A stretch of 64,000 nt of DNA, taken from contig NZ_JAAOWU010000007.1 in the NCBI RefSeq assembly GCF_013778505.1, positions 179,420 through 243,419 on the forward strand, in the 5' to 3' direction. The notes beneath the pieces are model-generated. The model saw nothing but the letters and a program-made list of their open reading frames with translations, ran no database searches and was not told where the DNA came from. Made by a program: the position numbers and the translations under genes. The DNA comes from Pseudomonas sivasensis. Its GTDB lineage: Bacteria; Pseudomonadota; Gammaproteobacteria; Pseudomonadales; Pseudomonadaceae. Below are positions 58,920 to 64,000 of the stretch, in pieces. Positions within the stretch are counted from its first letter, which is position 1, and every line of letters begins with the position of its first letter.

Positions 58920-60794
58920 ATGAGCCATCCTTCGCAATTCACCTTGCTGCGCACACGGCGTTTTCTGCCGTTCTTCATCACCCAGTTGCTGGGCGCTTTC
59001 AACGACAACATTTTCAAGCAATCGCTGATCCTGGCGATCCTCTACAAACTCACCATCGACGGTGACCGCTCGATCTGGGTCAACCTGTGCGCCTTGTTGT
59101 TTATCCTGCCGTTCTTCCTGTTCTCGGCGCTGGCCGGGCAGTTGGGCGAGAAATTCAACAAGGACGCATTGATCCGCGTGATCAAAATCGGCGAGATCGT
59201 GATCATGGCCGTGGGCGCCACGGGCTTCCTGACTAACCACCTGGAATTGATGTTGCTGGCGCTGTTTGCCATGGGCACTCACTCGGCGCTTTTCGGCCCT
59301 GTGAAGTACTCGATCATGCCCCAGGCCCTGCACGAAGATGAGCTGGTGGGCGGTAATGGCCTGGTGGAGATGGGCACGTTTTTGGCGATCCTGGCCGGCA
59401 CCATTGGTGCCGGGATCATGATGTCGTCCACCCATTACGCGCCGATCGTGGCGGTGGCGATTGTCGGCGTGGCGGTGCTGGGTTACCTGGCCAGCCGCAG
59501 CATTCCACGAGCAGCGGCGTCTACGCCGCAACTGCGCCTGGACTGGAATATTTTCACCCAGTCCTGGGCCACCCTGCGCATGGGGCTGGGGCAGACGCCG
59601 GCGGTGTCACGCTCCATTGTCGGCAACTCCTGGTTCTGGTTTGTCGGCGCGATCTACCTGACCCAGATCCCGGCCTACGCCAAGGAATGGTTGTACGGCG
59701 ATGAAACCGTGGTGACCCTGATCCTAACGGTGTTCTCGGTGGGCATCGCCCTCGGCTCAATGCTGTGCGAAAAACTCTCCGGGCGTAAGGTCGAAATCGG
59801 CCTGGTGCCGTTCGGTTCATTCGGCTTGACGGTGTTCGGCCTGTTGCTGTGGTGGCACTCTGGCGGGTTTCCGCAGAACGTGCAGGCAAATGACTGGCTG
59901 GCGGTGCTCAGTTACGGCCAGGCCTGGTGGGTGTTGATCGATATCCTTGGCCTCGGCGTGTTTGGCGGCTTCTATATCGTGCCGCTGTATGCGCTGATCC
60001 AGTCACGAACCGCCGAAAACGAGCGCGCGCGGGTGATCGCTGCCAACAACATCCTCAATGCTCTGTTCATGGTGGTGTCGGCGATTGTTTCGATCCTGTT
60101 GCTGAGCGTGGTCAAGCTGTCGATCCCTGAGTTGTTCCTGGTGGTGTCGCTGCTCAACATCGCGGTCAACACCTACATCTTCAAGATCGTCCCTGAGTTC
60201 ACCATGCGCTTCATGATCTGGCTGCTCAGCCATTCCATGTACCGCGTGGAACACCGCAACCTGGAGGCCATTCCTGATGAGGGCGCGGCCTTGCTGGTGT
60301 GCAACCACGTGTCCTTTGTCGATGCGCTGTTGATTGCCGGCTCGGTGCGTCGTCCGATCCGTTTTGTCATGTATTACAAGATCTACCGCTTGCCGGTGCT
60401 CAACTTCATCTTCCGCACCGCTGGTGCGATTCCGATTGCCGGACGCAATGAAGATATTCAGATCTACGAAAAGGCCTTCACGCGAATTGCCCAGTACCTG
60501 AAGGAAGGCGAGTTGGTGTGTATCTTCCCGGAAGGCAAATTGACCGCCGATGGCGAGATGAATGAGTTTCGTGGTGGAGTTACGCGGATTTTGGAGGAGA
60601 CGCCGGTACCGGTGATTCCGATGGCGTTGCAGGGGTTGTGGGGAAGTTTCTTCAGCCGCGATCCGAACAAGGGGATTTTCCATCGGATCTGGTCGCGGGT
60701 AGTGTTGGTAGCTGGCGAGCCTGTCGATGCAGAGGCGGCGACGCCTGAGCAGTTGCAGGCGGTGGTTGGTGTTTTGCGGGGGAGTGTCAGGTAG
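58920..60794 (+). CDS. LplT-like transporter fused to PlsC acyltransferase
   Basis: This 624-residue protein joins an MFS domain (about 1-410, about 12 membrane segments; RTRRFLPFFITQLLGAFNDN resembles the lysophospholipid flippase LplT) to a 1-acylglycerophosphate acyltransferase domain (about 430-620). The latter has CNHVSFVDALL (HX4D) and FPEGKLTADGE. It likely flips lysophospholipid inward and re-acylates it, as LplT plus Aas do in E. coli. The acyl-ACP synthetase domain of Aas is missing, so acyl groups must come from elsewhere. Confidence 0.88.
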   Translation: MSHPSQFTLLRTRRFLPFFITQLLGAFNDNIFKQSLILAILYKLTIDGDRSIWVNLCALLFILPFFLFSALAGQLGEKFNKDALIRVIKIGEIVIMAVGATGFLTNHLELMLLALFAMGTHSALFGPVKYSIMPQALHEDELVGGNGLVEMGTFLAILAGTIGAGIMMSSTHYAPIVAVAIVGVAVLGYLASRSIPRAAASTPQLRLDWNIFTQSWATLRMGLGQTPAVSRSIVGNSWFWFVGAIYLTQIPAYAKEWLYGDETVVTLILTVFSVGIALGSMLCEKLSGRKVEIGLVPFGSFGLTVFGLLLWWHSGGFPQNVQANDWLAVLSYGQAWWVLIDILGLGVFGGFYIVPLYALIQSRTAENERARVIAANNILNALFMVVSAIVSILLLSVVKLSIPELFLVVSLLNIAVNTYIFKIVPEFTMRFMIWLLSHSMYRVEHRNLEAIPDEGAALLVCNHVSFVDALLIAGSVRRPIRFVMYYKIYRLPVLNFIFRTAGAIPIAGRNEDIQIYEKAFTRIAQYLKEGELVCIFPEGKLTADGEMNEFRGGVTRILEETPVPVIPMALQGLWGSFFSRDPNKGIFHRIWSRVVLVAGEPVDAEAATPEQLQAVVGVLRGSVR

Positions 60795-60818
60795 TTCTGT
60801 ACTGGATGTATTGGCCTC

Positions 60819-60904
60819 ATCGGGGGCAAGCCCCTTCCTCCATTAGACCGCGCTCGTCACAACAGCTCGGTCAAATGGGGGAGGGGGCTAGCCCTTGATG
60901 GCGG
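60819..60904. repeat. REP-type inverted pair (reverse arm order)
   Basis: Arms ATCGGGGGCAAGCCCCTTCC (60819 onward) and AAATGGGGGAGGGGGCTAGC (60873 onward) are partly complementary. Arm order is opposite to the 55681 and 62341 copies. It lies between converging genes, where it may end transcripts. Confidence 0.65.
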
Positions 60905-60911
60905 TAGCGGC

Positions 60912-61226
60912 CTAAGTGCTGATCTTGAGGCCAATAAGCCCGCAAATGATCAGCGCCACACTGGCCAACCGAAACAACGCCATGGATTCCCCAAACAGGA
61001 TAATACCGGCGATCACGGTGCCCACCGCACCCACCCCGGTCCAGATGGCGTAGGCGGTACCCAGTGGCAGTTCCTTCATGGCCAGCCCCAGCAGGCCGAG
61101 GCTGATAGCCATGGCGGTGATGGTCAGGGCGGTGGGCAGTGGCTTGCTGAAACCGTCGGTGTACTTCAGGCCGACGGCCCAGCCGACTTCAAACAACCCG
61201 GCAAAAAACAGAATGATCCAGGACAT
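60912..61226 (-). CDS. sugE: guanidinium exporter of the SMR family
   Basis: This 104-residue four-helix small multidrug-resistance protein is close to E. coli SugE (Gdx): [27 protein letters not shown] with E13 as the proton/substrate residue. Gdx proteins exchange guanidinium for protons. A guanidine-II riboswitch lies directly upstream, which supports guanidine export over general drug resistance. Confidence 0.93.
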   Translation of the reverse strand: MSWIILFFAGLFEVGWAVGLKYTDGFSKPLPTALTITAMAISLGLLGLAMKELPLGTAYAIWTGVGAVGTVIAGIILFGESMALFRLASVALIICGLIGLKIST

Positions 61227-61246
61227 GATGACCTCGCTTCTTCAGG

Positions 61247-61298
61247 CGGGGTCGTCCCCGGATTCAACGCTCGTTGGCGTCGCGAGGTCGTCCCCGCG
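61247..61298 (-). promoter_or_regulatory. guanidine-II (mini-ykkC) riboswitch
   Basis: On the minus strand two hairpins with ACGA loops are seen: CGCGGGG-ACGA-CCTCGCG (61298-61281) and CGGGG-ACGA-CCCCG (61260-61247). Paired ACGR-loop hairpins define guanidine-II. The 3' part of the first hairpin, GACCTCGC (61289-61282), is the exact complement of GCGAGGTC (61237-61230), which contains the Shine-Dalgarno site of sugE. Ligand-free RNA could thus hide the site; guanidine-stabilised hairpins would free it. Confidence 0.88.
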
Positions 61299-61331
61299 AA
61301 GCCCGTAGAGTGCCGAAAACGGATCGGGCGA

Positions 61332-62297
61332 TCAAGTTTGCGGGGTGTTCTCCAGGATGCGACGGTCTTCCTTCTCGCTCATGCGTCGGAAATACGTCGA
61401 CAGCAACGCCCCGGAAATATTGTGCCAGACGCTGAACAGTGCACTCGGCACTGCCGCCAGTGGCGAGAAATGCGCACTGGCCAACGCGGCGCCCAGCCCA
61501 GAGTTCTGCATGCCGACTTCCAGTGCCAGCGACTTGCGTTGTGCCAACGGCAGCTTGAACAGTCGCCCAGTGAAGTAGCCCAGCAAGTAGCCGAAGCTGT
61601 TGTGCAGCATCACCACGGCCATGATCAGCAGGCCCGATTCGGCAATCTTCGCTTGGCTTGCGGCAACCACCGCCGCGACGATGATCACGATGCTCACCAC
61701 CGACACCAGTGGCAATACGTCCACCGCGTGGCGAACTCGCTCGCCAAGTACGCGCTGTGCGATCACGCCAAGCACGATCGGCAGTAGCACCACTTGCAGG
61801 ATCGACCAGAACAGCTCCATGAACGATACCGGCAGCCAGGCCGAGGCCAGCAGCCAGATCAAAGCTGGCGTGAGCAGCGGGGCGAGGAGGGTGGTGACAG
61901 CAGCGATGGCCACGGACAGCGCCAGGTCGCCCCGGGCCAACCACGTCATCACGTTGGACGATGTGCCGCTTGGGCAGCAACCGACCAGGATCACGCCGAC
62001 GGCAATTTCCGGCGGCAGGTGGAATGCCTGGCACAGCAGCCAGGCCACACCCGGCATGATCACAAAGTGCGCAACCACGCCGAGTGCCACGCGCCACGGG
62101 TGGCGTGCGACTTCGGCGAAGTCTTCGAGTTTTAGGGTCAGCCCCATGCCGAACATCACCAGACCCAGCAGCGGGACGATGGCGCTTTTCAGCCCGATGA
62201 ACCAGCTCGGTTCGAGGAAGGCGAGCACGGCGAAAATCAGCACCCAGTAGGCGAAGGTATTGCCGACGAAGCGGCTCAAGGCGGCGAGTGCGCGCAT
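61332..62297 (-). CDS. bile acid:sodium symporter family protein
   Basis: This 321-residue carrier of the BASS/SBF type has about ten membrane segments. Typical are FGMGLTLKLEDF, GCCPSGTSSNVMTWLARGDLALS (sodium-site region) and EVGMQNSGLGAALA. It is probably sodium-coupled uptake of an organic anion; relatives carry bile acids, pyruvate or pantoate. The ATG at 62297 has AAGGA nine bases upstream; the longer frame to 62387 runs into a REP element and is rejected. Confidence 0.88.
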   Translation of the reverse strand: MRALAALSRFVGNTFAYWVLIFAVLAFLEPSWFIGLKSAIVPLLGLVMFGMGLTLKLEDFAEVARHPWRVALGVVAHFVIMPGVAWLLCQAFHLPPEIAVGVILVGCCPSGTSSNVMTWLARGDLALSVAIAAVTTLLAPLLTPALIWLLASAWLPVSFMELFWSILQVVLLPIVLGVIAQRVLGERVRHAVDVLPLVSVVSIVIIVAAVVAASQAKIAESGLLIMAVVMLHNSFGYLLGYFTGRLFKLPLAQRKSLALEVGMQNSGLGAALASAHFSPLAAVPSALFSVWHNISGALLSTYFRRMSEKEDRRILENTPQT

Positions 62298-62340
62298 GGG
62301 GGTGTCCTTGTTGTTAGATTCTTGAAGTGCAAATGCGATC

Positions 62341-62435
62341 AAATGTGGGAGGGGGCTTGCCCCCGATGGCGGTATGTCAGCCAACATGTGCGTAGCTGAA
62401 ACACCGTAATCGGGGGCAAGCCCCCTCCTACATTT
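62341..62435. repeat. REPIN-type inverted repeat pair
   Basis: Arms AAATGTGGGAGGGGGCTTGC... (62341-62373) and ...GGGGGCAAGCCCCCTCCTACATTT (62403-62435) are nearly perfect complements around a 29-base spacer. Located between two minus-strand genes; a second well-preserved copy of the 55681 element. Confidence 0.88.
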
Positions 62436-62450
62436 TGATCTTCAAACGGC

Positions 62451-63371
62451 TTAGATGCCCTGTGGCGTTTCTTCGCCGCCGAGTGCTTCGATCAACGCCG
62501 GCAGGAATTCACCGAAGGTCAGCATCATCAGGGTAAAGCTTGCATCCAGTTGACCCAGTGCCTCGTCGCCGCCGTCCTGTTCCGCCTGATCTTGCAGCAG
62601 ATCTTCGAACTTCAGGCGCTTGACGGTCATCTTGTCGTCGAGCATGAAGGACAGCTTGTCCTGCCAGGCAAGGGACAGTTGGGTCACCACTTTGCCGGTG
62701 GTCAGGTGCAACTGGATTTCTTCGCCAGTCAGGTCCTGACGCTTGCAGCGCACGATGCCGCCGTCTTCGTGGGTGTCACGCAGCTCGCATTCATCCAGGA
62801 CGAAGAAGTCATCGGCCGGTTTCTGGGTGGTGACCCAGTCGGTCATGATCGCGGTTGGCGCGGTTTTTACGGTGAGTGGGCGTACTGGTAGGGTGCCGAT
62901 CACTTCACGCAGGGTGGAAAGCAGGTCTTCGGCGCGTTTCGGGCTGGCCGAGTTGACCAGGATCAGGCCTTGTTTCGGCGCGATAGCGGCGAAGGTCGAC
63001 GAGCGACGGATAAATGCGCGTGGCAGGAAGGCCTGGATGATTTCATCCTTGATCTGATCGCGTTCCTTCTTGTAGACCTTACGCATCTGCTCGGCCTCGA
63101 TCTCTTCGACTTTCTCTTTAAGTGCGTCACGCACTACGCTGCCCGGCAGGATGCGTTCTTCCTTGCGCGCGGCAATCAGCAGGAAGTCACCGCTGACGTG
63201 GACCAGGGGAGCGTCTTCACCTTTACCGAAAGGCGCGACGAAACCGTAAGTGGTCAACTCCTGGCTTGCACAAGGGCGCGCCAGTTTGGTGGCCATGGCC
63301 GCTTCCAACGCCTCGGCATCAACAGGCAGATCTTGGGTCAGGCGATAGATAAGCAGGTTCTTGAACCACAT
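62451..63371 (-). CDS. rdgC: recombination-associated protein RdgC
   Basis: This 306-residue ring-forming DNA-binding protein limits RecA-mediated recombination. [16 protein letters not shown] at the start and the central [18 protein letters not shown] match the family, and the length is standard. The ATG at 63371 has AAGGAGAG upstream; the longer frame to 63395 is rejected. Confidence 0.95.
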   Translation of the reverse strand: MWFKNLLIYRLTQDLPVDAEALEAAMATKLARPCASQELTTYGFVAPFGKGEDAPLVHVSGDFLLIAARKEERILPGSVVRDALKEKVEEIEAEQMRKVYKKERDQIKDEIIQAFLPRAFIRRSSTFAAIAPKQGLILVNSASPKRAEDLLSTLREVIGTLPVRPLTVKTAPTAIMTDWVTTQKPADDFFVLDECELRDTHEDGGIVRCKRQDLTGEEIQLHLTTGKVVTQLSLAWQDKLSFMLDDKMTVKRLKFEDLLQDQAEQDGGDEALGQLDASFTLMMLTFGEFLPALIEALGGEETPQGI

Positions 63372-63481
63372 GGGGTGAGTCTCTCCTTTATACAAAGGGG
63401 GGCATTATTCTCTTGATAGCGCCCCAGGCCAACCCTGCCTAAGCCATTGGAAGGCCTCAAAAAAAAGATTTAAGAAAGTGC

Positions 63482-63510
63482 TTGCCAGACCTAGGGTCGC
63501 TCCGTAGAAT
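63482..63510 (+). promoter_or_regulatory. sigma-70 promoter of tRNA-Val/Asp
   Basis: TTGCCA (63482-63487) and TAGAAT (63505-63510) with a 17-base spacer and the discriminator GCGCGCCAC, as at the tRNA-Glu promoter. Confidence 0.85.
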
Positions 63511-63530
63511 GCGCGCCACACCGAGACGAA

Positions 63531-63606
63531 GGGTGATTAGCTCAGCTGGGAGAGCATCTGCCTTACAAGCAGAGGGTCGGCGGTTCGATCCCGTCATCAC
63601 CCACCA
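63531..63606 (+). tRNA. tRNA-Val (anticodon TAC)
   Basis: A complete 76-base cloverleaf with CCA. Acceptor GGGTGAT / ATCACCC; anticodon loop CTTACAA gives TAC. Confidence 0.97.
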
Positions 63607-63625
63607 TTCGCTTCATGTGTTACGC

Positions 63626-63702
63626 GCAGCGGTAGTTCAGTCGGTTAGAATACCGGCCTGTCACGCCGGGGGTCGCGGGTTCGAGTCCCGTCCGCTGCGC
63701 CA
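63626..63702 (+). tRNA. tRNA-Asp (anticodon GTC)
   Basis: A complete 77-base cloverleaf with CCA. Acceptor GCAGCGG / CCGCTGC; anticodon loop CTGTCAC gives GTC. It is 19 bases after tRNA-Val. Confidence 0.97.
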
Positions 63703-63740
63703 TATTCGGTAACCTGGAATGCTGAACGCCAGGTCACCAC

Positions 63741-63772
63741 AAAAAGCCCGCTCATTGAGCGGGTTTTTTTTG
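63741..63772 (+). terminator. terminator after first tRNA-Val/Asp pair
   Basis: A stem CCCGCTC / GAGCGGG (63747-63753 / 63757-63763), extended by A-T pairs, is followed by eight T. Confidence 0.92.
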
Positions 63773-63831
63773 CCCGAAATATGGCAAAAAGTCGTGCTGG
63801 AAACTTTTTTTAAATAAATTGCATTTAAATC

Positions 63832-63859
63832 AAGACATTACGATTTTTTGGTGTATGAT
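63832..63859 (+). promoter_or_regulatory. promoter of second tRNA-Val/Asp pair
   Basis: TATGAT (63854-63859) with AAGACA (63832-63837) 16 bases upstream, within an AT-rich stretch. The discriminator differs (GCGCCCAC) from the first pair. Confidence 0.6.
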
Positions 63860-63878
63860 GCGCCCACACCGAAACGAA

Positions 63879-63954
63879 GGGTGATTAGCTCAGCTGGGAG
63901 AGCATCTGCCTTACAAGCAGAGGGTCGGCGGTTCGATCCCGTCATCACCCACCA
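63879..63954 (+). tRNA. tRNA-Val (anticodon TAC), second copy
   Basis: Identical to the copy at 63531, 348 bases further on. Confidence 0.97.
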
Positions 63955-63973
63955 TTCGCTTCATGTGTTACGC

Positions 63974-64000
63974 GCAGCGGTAGTTCAGTCGGTTAGAATA
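63974..64000 (+). tRNA. tRNA-Asp, second copy, cut by window edge
   Basis: The first 27 bases match the tRNA-Asp at 63626 exactly, at the same 19-base distance from tRNA-Val. The rest is outside the window. Confidence 0.9.

Noticed and set aside
62298..62387. N-terminal extension of the BASS transporter
   Set aside because: The added residues come from the REP element; AAGGA before 62297 marks the better start.

Overview
The window is a stretch of a Pseudomonas chromosome, most likely from the P. fluorescens group. The evidence is the sucAB-lpd-sucCD / brnQ / htpG / fabBA / gpsA gene order, pseudomonad-type protein sequences, GC-rich codon use, and many copies of the short 'GTGGGAGGGGGCTTGC' repeat typical of fluorescent pseudomonads. 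It is almost entirely core genome. I see no phage, insertion sequence, CRISPR array, toxin-antitoxin pair or obvious genomic island. I did not find a clearly new multi-gene system; the most interesting signals are regulatory RNAs, operators and one receptor-to-kinase gene cluster.

Layout. 1-6,900: 3' part of sucA, then sucB, lpd, sucC and sucD (2-oxoglutarate dehydrogenase and succinyl-CoA synthetase), with a structured leader before sucC. 7,000-9,900: brnQ, a DUF599 membrane protein and a small lipoprotein. 10,000-13,750: two overlapping PaaI-type thioesterase genes, htpG, and a dienelactone-hydrolase family gene. 13,860-18,100: pirin, OsmC, an exported amidohydrolase and a chemoreceptor. 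18,200-20,000: fabA-fabB with a DesT-like operator. 20,200-25,160: an operon of TonB-dependent receptor, periplasmic binding protein and hybrid sensor kinase. 25,350-27,200: gpsA, DUF4389 gene, sixA. 27,200-33,200: an acyl-CoA synthetase-like gene behind a strong palindrome, a thioesterase, two alpha/beta hydrolases, a DUF4892 gene with a coupled mini-ORF, and an AI-2E family membrane protein.

33,200-43,430: a two-component system, pyrF, a zinc-independent MDR oxidoreductase, an SDR, a MocR-type regulator, an HBM-type chemoreceptor, an alpha/beta hydrolase and an unnamed membrane-anchored protein. 43,690-44,280: two tandem tRNA-Glu/tRNA-Gly pairs under one strong promoter. 44,450-53,150: gltS, an exported M20 peptidase, an AlaX-like editing protein, a LysR regulator, a small conserved gene, fadE and a transglutaminase-like gene. 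53,200-58,850: a GST, an ABC-2 exporter pair, a TetR/MFS divergent pair and a TDT-family transporter. 58,900-63,400: an LplT-PlsC fusion, sugE/gdx with a guanidine-II riboswitch, a bile-acid:sodium symporter family protein and rdgC. 63,500-64,000: tandem tRNA-Val/tRNA-Asp pairs, the last cut by the window edge.

How the parts work together. Fatty-acid and phospholipid metabolism is a recurring theme (fabAB, gpsA, acyl-CoA synthetase, thioesterases, fadE, LplT-PlsC). The central TCA operon and glutamate/branched-chain amino acid uptake genes support carbon and nitrogen use. The receptor/binding-protein/kinase operon resembles the P. aeruginosa PA1611 locus, whose kinase feeds the HptB phosphorelay. 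Inverted pairs of the short repeat sit at gene ends and probably also act as mRNA 3' ends.
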